From positions 1 to 58,153 of the forward strand of contig CANMJR010000016.1 of assembly GCA_947498025.1 (NCBI GenBank): DNA of 58,153 bases, read 5' to 3'. This stretch comes from Helicobacteraceae bacterium. GTDB taxonomy: Bacteria; Campylobacterota; Campylobacteria; Campylobacterales; Sulfurimonadaceae. Position numbers and translations under genes: made by a program. This document shows, one piece after another, positions 8,113-16,197 of the stretch; within the stretch, counting starts at the first letter, position 1; each line of letters begins with the position of its first letter. Below the pieces are notes generated by a model. It made no database searches and was not told where the DNA came from. It saw nothing but the letters and a program-made list of their open reading frames with translations.

Positions 8113-10002
8113 TTAACCTATAATCGCATCTGTCGGATAATGGCTTCCAACGAGAGAGATGAGATTATCAATTATCACAATATCGCTACCGTCACTAAAA
8201 ATAATCGATTCAAAGTTTTTGAGCTCGTTCATAGTTCCGTTGATGAGCGATGTGATTTCTACTCCCGTCTGCGTTTGCTCAATTCTAAAGTCGTTAAAGT
8301 TTCCGCTTACATTTAAAATATCGTTTCCGCCTTTGGCATCTACGCTTAAGCCGTATAAATTATCAGACAGTTGGTAAATATTGTCTGCATCTGTTCCTGC
8401 AATTGTTTGCGCTAACGGCACATACAAAATCTCTGCCTTAGCATGTCCGAGTGCCAACAACATCTTCTGCTGTACATCATTATTTGCAACATACAAAATT
8501 TCGCCACTCTCAAAGTGAATTTCATTCATGTCTTTAAGCATATCTACACTGCTTTTCACTTCATTGGTAAGAGTAATAGTTCCGTTTGCTATTTGTATGG
8601 TGTAGTCTGATTTGCTTCCCTCTTGCAGTGCCGTATCGTATCCAAGCCCTCCATTTATGAGGTTGTTTCCTTCACCGCCGCTGAGCGTATCCCAGCCGGC
8701 TCCTCCAAATACGGTATCGTCTCCTGCTTCACCGTAAATAGTATCGTTACCGCTCACGGAGCCCACAATATCTTCTCCTGCACCTGCGTAAAGTTGGTCA
8801 TCATCTTTTCCGAGAACGATGTTCTGAGAACCTGCTCCCGAGAAGAAGATATTGGCGCCTTCTCCGCCTCGAATAACAAGATTTTCACCTACTACAACTG
8901 CAAATTCCACATTTTGTAGATTTATTTTTGTTCCTGCCGTAAGAGTTGAGGCATCAATTACAATCGCTTCTACCGGTGCTTCTTGACCACTTGAAGTTGC
9001 CATAGTATTGGCAGTTCCGTTAATTGTGATTGGAACATTCGGAACAGATACCGTATTGTTGGTTGTTAGCGTAACTTTATTGACAATCAAGGTTTCAACA
9101 CTTAAAAGTGCTTTAAGAAAATCTTCTCCACCTCCGAGCATTTCTCCTTTACCTGCATCGGTATCGGGCGTAGTTGTATCGATATAATAAAGCAAATCTC
9201 CCAATGCTGATGCGGTTGTTTGTTCTACACCGGGTGCACGCGCTCCTGATGTTACCAATCCTATGCCTACGGGAATATTTGCTGTTGTCGCCCACTCAGT
9301 TCTGCTGCTTTCACCCCAAAAGAGTGGAACATCTGCTGTAGCTTCATTTCCTGTTTCATTGGTGTTTTGAGTGACTGTGGCAACAGTAAATTGTTCGGTA
9401 ATAACTTCTTCTTGCGTCACATTTCCACTTGCATCAACCGTGCTTCTTGTTTCTTTCACTTGTTCTGTAGTTACTTTCGTGCCATCTACCGTTGAAACAG
9501 TCGGAGTTTCTGTTGAATCTTCTGCTGAATCTTCTGTCGGATCCTGAGTCGGAGTTTCTGTTGAATCTTCTGCTGAATCTTCTGCTGAATCTTCTGCTGA
9601 ATCTTCTGTCGGATCCTGAGTCGGAGTTTCTGTTGAATCTTCTGTTGAATCTTCTGTCGGATCCTGAGTCGGAGTTTCTGTTGAATCTTCTGTTGAATCT
9701 TCTGTCGGATCCTGAGTTGAATCTTCTGTCGAATTCTGAGTCGGAGTTTCTGTTGGAGCTGAATCGTTACCTTCACCAGTCGCATTGCTTGCAATCTCGG
9801 TATATTCGCCGTTTGTCACGTCCTCATACCCGACCATGACGCGTATCTGGTTGCCGCTTAAATCTTCAGTAACAACAAAGGTGTCACTCCATGCCTCATT
9901 ATCAATGTTTACCCATTCTTCATTTTCGATATCATATACTTGCCATTGGAACGACATATCGTTTTCAGGTACTGTTCCATCAGGATTGTCATCGGTGACC
10001 AA
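8113..10002 (-). CDS. giant RTX adhesin, C-terminal part (separated by a frameshift)
   Basis: This is the continuation of the large gene that starts at 15338, in a frame shifted by one base. The open frame extends upstream of the apparent GTG start at 10002 through an Ig-like VSGTPTTGSTLTATGLDTL segment to about 10115. From the GTG: a Thr/Glu/Asp/Ser low-complexity stretch at residues about 85-170; a long middle region without clear domains; RTX calcium-binding nonapeptide repeats at about 395-450 (GNDTIYGEAGDDTVFGGAG); and a C-terminal end typical of type I secreted proteins (FSDGSDIVIIDNLISLVG). No type I secretion genes are in the window. It would not be made independently in a natural setting, since the signal for secretion and the N-terminal domains are in different frames. 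Confidence 0.8.
   Translation of the reverse strand: MVTDDNPDGTVPENDMSFQWQVYDIENEEWVNIDNEAWSDTFVVTEDLSGNQIRVMVGYEDVTNGEYTEIASNATGEGNDSAPTETPTQNSTEDSTQDPTEDSTEDSTETPTQDPTEDSTEDSTETPTQDPTEDSAEDSAEDSAEDSTETPTQDPTEDSAEDSTETPTVSTVDGTKVTTEQVKETRSTVDASGNVTQEEVITEQFTVATVTQNTNETGNEATADVPLFWGESSRTEWATTANIPVGIGLVTSGARAPGVEQTTASALGDLLYYIDTTTPDTDAGKGEMLGGGEDFLKALLSVETLIVNKVTLTTNNTVSVPNVPITINGTANTMATSSGQEAPVEAIVIDASTLTAGTKINLQNVEFAVVVGENLVIRGGEGANIFFSGAGSQNIVLGKDDDQLYAGAGEDIVGSVSGNDTIYGEAGDDTVFGGAGWDTLSGGEGNNLINGGLGYDTALQEGSKSDYTIQIANGTITLTNEVKSSVDMLKDMNEIHFESGEILYVANNDVQQKMLLALGHAKAEILYVPLAQTIAGTDADNIYQLSDNLYGLSVDAKGGNDILNVSGNFNDFRIEQTQTGVEITSLINGTMNELKNFESIIFSDGSDIVIIDNLISLVGSHYPTDAIIG
9493..9745. repeat. 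in-frame tandem repeat coding for TEDS/PTQDP low complexity
   Basis: A 15-base unit (TCTGTTGAATCTTC plus one base) and a longer unit of about 48 bases (encoding TETPTQDPTEDSTEDS) are repeated with only T/G changes that swap Thr for Ala. Unit lengths are multiples of three, so copy-number change would lengthen or shorten the stalk without altering the frame. Large antisense open frames here are an effect of the repeat. Confidence 0.9.
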
Positions 10003-10073
10003 ATCCGGGTCAGTGAGCGTATCTAGTCCTGTTGCCGTCAGTGTGCTTCCAGTCGTCGGTGTTCCCGAAACCG

Positions 10074-13000
10074 TTATTGTACCTTCGGTAATACCATCTG
10101 TCCACTGCTTGAGGTAAAGGAGGCAAATGCACCGTCAGCATACATCAACATGTTTTCAACTACTGTGACACTCCCCGCCGCTAACATGTCGCTATCAAAA
10201 CTCAACACATCTTCGTTATTAAAGCCGCCGTTACGCTGAATGGTGAGCGTGCCGCCTGCATAGTTGTCTGCTGCATGTTGTTCTACATCAAAAATCTTTG
10301 GCGGATAATCGCTATACCAAGCACCAATCGTGACGGGGTCGCCACCTTCTATAAGCACATCGGTGCTGGCATAAGCCACCGAATCATATAGATCGCCAAA
10401 CTGTGTATCGGTAGCGCCTGTGGTGTTATCGATGCGAGTAGCGATAAAGCTGCTTAAGAAAGCACCGTCTCCGCCATTTTCCCACGGTGAGTAATAGTTG
10501 TCCCAAGCCGTTGCAACGACATTGCCATCCGACTGAATCAACAGATTGGAATAAACTTCCGACTCCTCGTTGTACATCGAGCCATTTTCAATATCTTCAG
10601 GAATCAAAAAGCCGTTCGTACCGATGGTTGTATCCAACACACCGCTACTATTGAATTTGATGAGTGCAGGGAACATGACATTCACCATATCTCCATCTGC
10701 ATTCTCTCCGAGATAGTTAAAACCTCCTCCGACAAAGATATTGCCGTTCTTATCTATGGCTACAGAATTTGCGGTGTCGTTGCCTGTTCCTGCACCACCG
10801 ACACTAGAAATGGCACCACCGATTGCAGAGAAAATGACCTTTCCGTCCGTGTCAAAAGTCGTATCCAAGCTTCCGTTGGCGTTCAATCGAGCCAGTGCAA
10901 TATCATAATTGCCGTTTGCGTTGGTATCGCCGACAACAACAATTTGTCCATCTGCCTGAATCGCAATGGCGTTTGCCGCATCATCATTGCCACCCATGTC
11001 CTGAAGAATTTCTCCCTCAGTACCAAAACTAGTATCCAGCGTTCCATCCGCATTCAATCGTGCCAGTGCAAAATCGCCATTGTTTCCACCGCTCCCTGCA
11101 ATAACAATCTTCCCATCCGCCTGTATGGCAGCTGCATTTCCACCGTCTGCATTGCCAAAATTGATAACATTGTAGCCGGTGCTATTAAATGTATCATCTA
11201 GTGTACCGTCAGCGTTGTAGCGGACAATAGCCATATCTCCACCATCACCATCTACAATATTTTGCCCGCCGACAAGCAGGATTTTTCCATCTGCCTGTAC
11301 AACTATTTTTTCAGCGTAAAGAGCATCCAGATTTGTGTCACCAGAAACATTCGCCCAGCCATTATCGCCAGATGTAGCGAAACTATTATCGATTGACCCA
11401 TCGGCATTCAACCGTGCAAGAAAGAGTGCATTATTGTCATTAATAGCTACAATCAGTATCTTGCCATCAGGCTGAATCGCTACCGACTCAGCGCCGTAGT
11501 AACCCTCAATAATCAATTCGCCAAACTCACCAAAGCTCTCATCTAAAGAGCCATCCGTATTGAGTCGTACCATGGCAATGGCACCTGTGCCTCCATGGAC
11601 CTCGGCATAACCTACCATGACAATCTTGCCATCCGGTTGCATAGCACTGGCATAGCTTTCTGCAATCCGATCTGAAGAGTACGTAGAGTCACCAAATCGA
11701 TTAAAATTATCCCAGAAGAGACCGCCATCATTAAATGTCGGTGTGTCATTCACGGCTGAGACATTGATTGCGGCGGTATTGACCACATTATCGGCCGTGC
11801 CGTCGGATGTTGTCATGGTGAGCGTAGCCTGATCGTTACCGTTCTCGTTTGCAACCGGGTAAAAATTGACCCCTCCAGCCAACATCAAATTAATATTGTC
11901 CGCTATACCGCTAAAACTGATACTTCCATCCAAACCGTCGGTATCTATAGCCGTGACGTCATAGATGTTTGATAGATTAAGAGTTCCGTTATTTACGCTT
12001 AATGTCACTGTTAGTGTGTCCATAACTGCATCGGCGACGGCTAAATCGGTTATGGATAACTGAGTATCTTCGTTGGTTGTATAGGTTGCCGAGATAGTGT
12101 TTTCCGGAGCGGTGTTTGCAACGCCAGGAGCAGTCAGCGTCACATCATTTCCGTCACCGCCTTGGTAGTCAATAATCATATCTACACCATTTACAGTGAC
12201 GGTCATACCATCTTCTAAATCAGCAAAACCCCCTGTAACAGTGTCAGTCCCATCGTTATCGATTAGAACCAATTCTGTACCTGCAGTGACGGTATAGTTG
12301 GTATCCACTACCGTTAGCGTGGCACCTGCAATATTCACTGCACCGACTACCTTAAGTTGGTCATAAGTTGAACCTGCAGTATTACCTTTAATATTGAAAT
12401 GAAGCGTACTGCCAGCTTCTGCCGTTAGCCCGCCCTTGAAGTCGATATCTGCAACCGAGGTTGCATAACCACTTATATTACCGGCCCCCAGCGTACCACC
12501 GCTTTTAACCGTAACCAAACCTAATGCCGTACCATCACCGGTCAAAAGTCCAGTGTCATCGACTATAATAGCACCACTGAGATTCCCACCGGATCCAAGA
12601 AGAAGCTTGCCGTTGCTGTTGACCGTCGTCGTTCCGCTGAAACCACTCATCGAAGCCGCATTTGAGTTCACGGCAAAGGTGTGAGTTGAGTCCCCTTGAA
12701 TGATTAGATTACCGCTACCAACCAAACTGCCTGCAAAAGTACTGTCATAGTTTCCACTGACTGTCAGTGTGTTGCTGCCGATTTCAAGGCTGCCACCGTT
12801 TGAAAACAGGCTGCCGATGGTTTCGCTGGCTTGGTTAAGAATGACTGTTCCCCCCAAAACCCCCAGATAAGCAGTATCTTTAATTGCGCTGTTAGTTGTG
12901 CTAGAGAGAGTCAATGTGGCATTTTCACTGACCGACACCCCTCCGGCATTGGTATTGGTGCCGGTGAAAGTAACTTGTGAATTAGTGCCATTTGAATAGA

Positions 13001-15338
13001 TACCAAAACCATTATCGCCACTCATATTGCCTGAGAACACCACGGACTTTCCACTACCGATATACAAATAGTGATTATTTGTGTTCAATATGACTGCATT
13101 GTCAATCGTGGTGCTATCCGTGATAATCAAATCACCTGAAATCATCTCCAATGCACCACTGCCAAGGTTACTATCGCTTGCAATACTGACAGAACCAAAG
13201 TGCTGTGCAGTTGTCGCTATATCAACAATGGTTTTACCGTCAAAAGTATTAGTACCGGAGAGTTTGATGATTGGCATCACTGAATTATCAGCGCTACCTT
13301 CGCCTTGCAGTGTCAAATTGCCGGATGCGGTGCCGGAAATTACGCCGCTAATTGTGGTGACGACACCACTGCCGCCCGCAACCTGCTGTATGACCCCGCC
13401 ATTCGCATTGGCTATAGCAATAGAGCTAGTGATGGTGGTATTAGCGGTGTTGGTAAGAGATAGCGTTGCAGGCGTTTGGTTAGAAGTGGAAGCAAAATTT
13501 ATACCGCCTGAACCTATGTTGGACTGCCCTGCAATTTCAAGCGTACCGTTTGAGAGCGTAGTACCGCCGCTGTAGGTATTGGTGCCACTCAGCACTATTG
13601 TCCCTGCACCGCTTTTGGTGATACTGCCTGTTCCTGTGAGTGTTGTGCCGATGCTCAATTTGTCGTTGACTTCTATTCCATCGACATTAGAGGTCGTGAG
13701 CGCATTGGTCACGGTGAGAGTGTGTCCATTAGTGTCGAGTGTACCGCCGTTGATAATTGCATTTTTAGCAACATCACCATTCAAAGTCACACTTTCGCTC
13801 AAGCTGGTAACACTGAGAGCCCCAATGGTTGTGTTAGCAAGGCTGCTGTCGATATGAAGTATGTTCGAGCTTAAACCATCCGCCGCCGCCATGGCAATCG
13901 CCTCACTAAAACTTATTCCGCCGGTGCTGTTGATTGTAACTGTGTCTGTAGCATTGTCGATATAAATTTCAGGATTGCCAGCTGTAAAGCTATATGTGCC
14001 AGTAACCGCCGCAGCCGTGCCGTCATTGACACTAATACCAATACTAGCCGCACCATCTGCTGTAGCTGTGAATGTTGCTCCTGTGAGGGTGGCGTTGATG
14101 TCTGCAACCGCACCAGTGAGTTGAATACCTGCCGTGCCGCCGTCTGTATCGGTGAGGTTATTGATTGTGCCGTTGGTTGCGGTGAGGGTAACTGTGAGGG
14201 TGTCTCCGTCGGTATCGGCTACAGTGAAGTTATCAAGGGCAGCGGCAATACCTGTGGTGATGGATTGATTGCTACCGGGTAGGTTGCCAATGGTTGGGGC
14301 GGTGTTTGCTACATGGTTCTGAATGTAAAACCTGTTGAAATACAGAGGTGTGTTGTCTGCGAAGTCAATGTTTACCGATTGAAGACTGGTAAAACCGGTC
14401 AAGTTGATGGTAGTCCATTGACCAGCTATTGCAGTCTGTGTGGACAGAACCGCTTCTCCAGCTACACTTCCATTTAGCTGAGCGAAAGCGAATGCAGAAT
14501 ATCCTTTGACAGTCAATGCGACATCAGAACCCGTCGAGTTATAAACATCGAAGCTAGCCATATCAAAGGTCGGTTGACTAGCGTTTATTGTCCATACATG
14601 CAATGCATCAAGCATTTCTGGCGCTACCACCCAAGCAGAGCCGACGTATTCTGCCAGAGCAACACCAGAGCGTCCAGTCGAGCCAACATCATTAACAATT
14701 GCTGAGCGAGGGTTGTTGTCGTTAACGCCTGCGAATGTAATCATTGTTCCACTAATATCTGAACTTCCATTCTGGAGTTCAAGAAACGAACCATTTACAA
14801 TACCTGCTACCGTAAATTCGACATTGGTATAGGCCAAGGTATCAGCATATTGATCGGCTGCCAGCGGTTGGGCTTGAATGGCACCTGCCGTTACCTCCAG
14901 TGCCCAATCACCGCCCTTATCTCTTGAACCCGTCAAATCATCCGATGCAGCGATATCTGCCCCCGTAACTTGAGAGAGTTTCGAGATAAATTCAACTCCT
15001 GCTTGCCCCTCTGCAACGTTACACCCATAAAGTAAAATATCGCCGTTTTCGCTGAGTGACGAACCTATGGCGGAGAGGACGGTTGCATGTTCGGCAAGAG
15101 TGTTATTGTTTAGAATTGTGGAACCGAGGTCTAAAGCTCCGTCGCTCCCATGCGAGTAGAGATGGATCGCATCCAGATTCGAATAACCGGACGTAATCGC
15201 TGCCATCTGCGCGAGGACGTCGCCGCTGCTCTTTAGTACATAAACGGGGATTCCGGAGGGGATTCCCGCAACGAGGGTCTGATTATCGGCGATGTTGTCG
15301 AGGACAAAGGCGATTTGTTGATGTGTGGTAGTATCCAT
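10074..15338 (-). CDS. giant secreted adhesin, N-terminal part: DUF4347, PATR and delta-60 repeats
   Basis: From an ATG with a strong AAGGAG site, 1754 codons to a stop at 10074. Residues about 8-160 are a DUF4347 domain (HLYSHGSDGALDLG; ILLYGCNVAEG). A carbohydrate/adhesin-like segment follows, then a cadherin-like unit near 345-450 (ADTDGDTLTVTL). PATR-type passenger repeats lie near 570-1000 (ITKSGAGTIVLSGTNTYSGG), a second cadherin-like unit near 1090-1190, and many delta-60 repeats near 1215-1610 (QPDGKIV, NADGTLDTSFG). The frame breaks at about 10075-10125: reading on in the next frame gives an Ig-like domain and the RTX end, so the ancestral protein is about 2400 aa. The break may be a real mutation or a sequence error. 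It is divergent from the regulator/kinase operon at 15509. Confidence 0.85.
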   Translation of the reverse strand: MDTTTHQQIAFVLDNIADNQTLVAGIPSGIPVYVLKSSGDVLAQMAAITSGYSNLDAIHLYSHGSDGALDLGSTILNNNTLAEHATVLSAIGSSLSENGDILLYGCNVAEGQAGVEFISKLSQVTGADIAASDDLTGSRDKGGDWALEVTAGAIQAQPLAADQYADTLAYTNVEFTVAGIVNGSFLELQNGSSDISGTMITFAGVNDNNPRSAIVNDVGSTGRSGVALAEYVGSAWVVAPEMLDALHVWTINASQPTFDMASFDVYNSTGSDVALTVKGYSAFAFAQLNGSVAGEAVLSTQTAIAGQWTTINLTGFTSLQSVNIDFADNTPLYFNRFYIQNHVANTAPTIGNLPGSNQSITTGIAAALDNFTVADTDGDTLTVTLTATNGTINNLTDTDGGTAGIQLTGAVADINATLTGATFTATADGAASIGISVNDGTAAAVTGTYSFTAGNPEIYIDNATDTVTINSTGGISFSEAIAMAAADGLSSNILHIDSSLANTTIGALSVTSLSESVTLNGDVAKNAIINGGTLDTNGHTLTVTNALTTSNVDGIEVNDKLSIGTTLTGTGSITKSGAGTIVLSGTNTYSGGTTLSNGTLEIAGQSNIGSGGINFASTSNQTPATLSLTNTANTTITSSIAIANANGGVIQQVAGGSGVVTTISGVISGTASGNLTLQGEGSADNSVMPIIKLSGTNTFDGKTIVDIATTAQHFGSVSIASDSNLGSGALEMISGDLIITDSTTIDNAVILNTNNHYLYIGSGKSVVFSGNMSGDNGFGIYSNGTNSQVTFTGTNTNAGGVSVSENATLTLSSTTNSAIKDTAYLGVLGGTVILNQASETIGSLFSNGGSLEIGSNTLTVSGNYDSTFAGSLVGSGNLIIQGDSTHTFAVNSNAASMSGFSGTTTVNSNGKLLLGSGGNLSGAIIVDDTGLLTGDGTALGLVTVKSGGTLGAGNISGYATSVADIDFKGGLTAEAGSTLHFNIKGNTAGSTYDQLKVVGAVNIAGATLTVVDTNYTVTAGTELVLIDNDGTDTVTGGFADLEDGMTVTVNGVDMIIDYQGGDGNDVTLTAPGVANTAPENTISATYTTNEDTQLSITDLAVADAVMDTLTVTLSVNNGTLNLSNIYDVTAIDTDGLDGSISFSGIADNINLMLAGGVNFYPVANENGNDQATLTMTTSDGTADNVVNTAAINVSAVNDTPTFNDGGLFWDNFNRFGDSTYSSDRIAESYASAMQPDGKIVMVGYAEVHGGTGAIAMVRLNTDGSLDESFGEFGELIIEGYYGAESVAIQPDGKILIVAINDNNALFLARLNADGSIDNSFATSGDNGWANVSGDTNLDALYAEKIVVQADGKILLVGGQNIVDGDGGDMAIVRYNADGTLDDTFNSTGYNVINFGNADGGNAAAIQADGKIVIAGSGGNNGDFALARLNADGTLDTSFGTEGEILQDMGGNDDAANAIAIQADGQIVVVGDTNANGNYDIALARLNANGSLDTTFDTDGKVIFSAIGGAISSVGGAGTGNDTANSVAIDKNGNIFVGGGFNYLGENADGDMVNVMFPALIKFNSSGVLDTTIGTNGFLIPEDIENGSMYNEESEVYSNLLIQSDGNVVATAWDNYYSPWENGGDGAFLSSFIATRIDNTTGATDTQFGDLYDSVAYASTDVLIEGGDPVTIGAWYSDYPPKIFDVEQHAADNYAGGTLTIQRNGGFNNEDVLSFDSDMLAAGSVTVVENMLMYADGAFASFTSSSGQMVLPKVQ

Positions 15339-15351
15339 TATTAACTACTCC

Positions 15352-15383
15352 TTGTAAGATGCTTTCTACTTCAAATCTTACAA
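15352..15383 (-). promoter_or_regulatory. hairpin abutting the adhesin ribosome binding site
   Basis: TTGTAAGAT (15352-15360) and ATCTTACAA (15375-15383) are perfect 9-bp inverted arms. In the adhesin mRNA the second arm runs straight into GGAGTAG, so the AA of the AAGGAG site sits inside the stem. Folding would reduce access to the ribosome site. It could equally be a protein operator. Confidence 0.55.
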
Positions 15384-15450
15384 AAGACAAATCATTTCCC
15401 CATCACCTCCATATCATATTGGCGTCACATTTATTGAGTTATTTTGGAAT

Positions 15451-15482
15451 ATGATGTAGAAATGATGTTAAAGCTTTATAAT
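15451..15482 (+). promoter_or_regulatory. candidate promoter and OmpR-type operator for the regulator operon
   Basis: ATGATGT occurs at 15451-15457 and again at 15462-15468, an 11-base period that is usual for OmpR/PhoB-family direct-repeat operators. A TATAAT box lies at 15477-15482, about 27 bases before the ATG of the response regulator gene. No good -35 box is seen, as is common in Campylobacterota. Autoregulation by the encoded OmpR-type regulator is inferred. Confidence 0.45.
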
Positions 15483-15508
15483 GTCGCATAAATTTATACG
15501 GAGCGGAT

Positions 15509-16197
15509 ATGCAATCTACATCTGAGATATTAAAAACTTTAAATATACTTTATGCCGAGGATGATGAATCGACTCGTAAAAATACCCTTAAAACACTCTC
15601 TCTCTCTTTGCAGGTCATGTTTTTGAAGCGGACAACGGTGCCGATGCATTGAGAATGTTTCAGAAAAAAAATATCCATATCGTTATACTCGATTATGTGA
15701 TGCCCTTCATCGACGGATATGCCGTCGCACTGGAGATACGCAAAACCGATTCGGACATCCCGATTATTATCACGAGCAGTTTCACCGAAAAAGAAAAACT
15801 TCTCGGCGTCATCGGTTTTAATCTCGTCAGCTATCTCGAAAAACCCCTCCAGTTCAACGATCTGATGGAATCGCTGAAACAATCGGTTGAGCGGCTGAGC
15901 CATAAAGGGAAACTGAAAATTGCTCTTTCGGAAGAGATCGTCTATGACTCAATCCGCAAACAGCTCCTCATCAACGGATCAGAAGAGCCACTTACCAAAA
16001 ACGAATATCTGTTTCTTGAAATTCTCTTTGCCAAACGCTCGATGCTCGTAATGACCGAATATATCGAAGAATGTATCTATGAAGGGAGCGTTGCCCCGAA
16101 TACCCTGCGAAACATGGTCTATCGGCTACGCAAAAAACTCCCCGTTGATTTGATTGTAACGATTAAAGAAATTGGCTATATGTTGAAACCCTTATGA
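15509..16197 (+). CDS. OmpR-family response regulator, frame interrupted at a CT repeat
   Basis: The natural start is the ATG at 15509 with a GGAG site; it encodes ILYAEDDEST, the acidic pocket of a receiver domain. This frame stops at 15650-15652. The rest of the receiver (HVFEADNGADALRMF, then VILDYVMP with the phospho-acceptor Asp) and a winged-helix DNA-binding domain (to 16197) lie in another frame, open from about 15608 with a nominal TTG at 15649. The break coincides with a (CT)6 tract at 15596-15607; loss of one CT unit gives TLKTLSLFAGHVFEADNG, a full-length receiver of about 229 aa in total. It overlaps the kinase gene by ATGA. Either phase-variable, a pseudogene, or a sequence error. 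Confidence 0.8.
15596..15607. repeat. (CT)6 dinucleotide tract inside the response regulator gene
   Basis: Six CT units lie 87 bases after the ATG of the regulator gene, at the point where the reading frame changes. Deleting one unit (or adding two) joins the two frames. Six units is short for a contingency locus, so a simple indel remains possible. Confidence 0.75.

Noticed and set aside
9492-9839. Long antisense open frames (Leu/Asn-rich and Gln/Lys/Arg-rich) across the adhesin repeat
   Set aside because: They arise from the 15-base repeat, which lacks stops in several frames; composition is unnatural and no ribosome sites precede them.
13081-13857. Two plus-strand open frames within the adhesin gene, rich in Val/Pro/Ser
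   Set aside because: They are antisense to PATR repeats with clear protein homology on the minus strand; no domain or ribosome site supports them.
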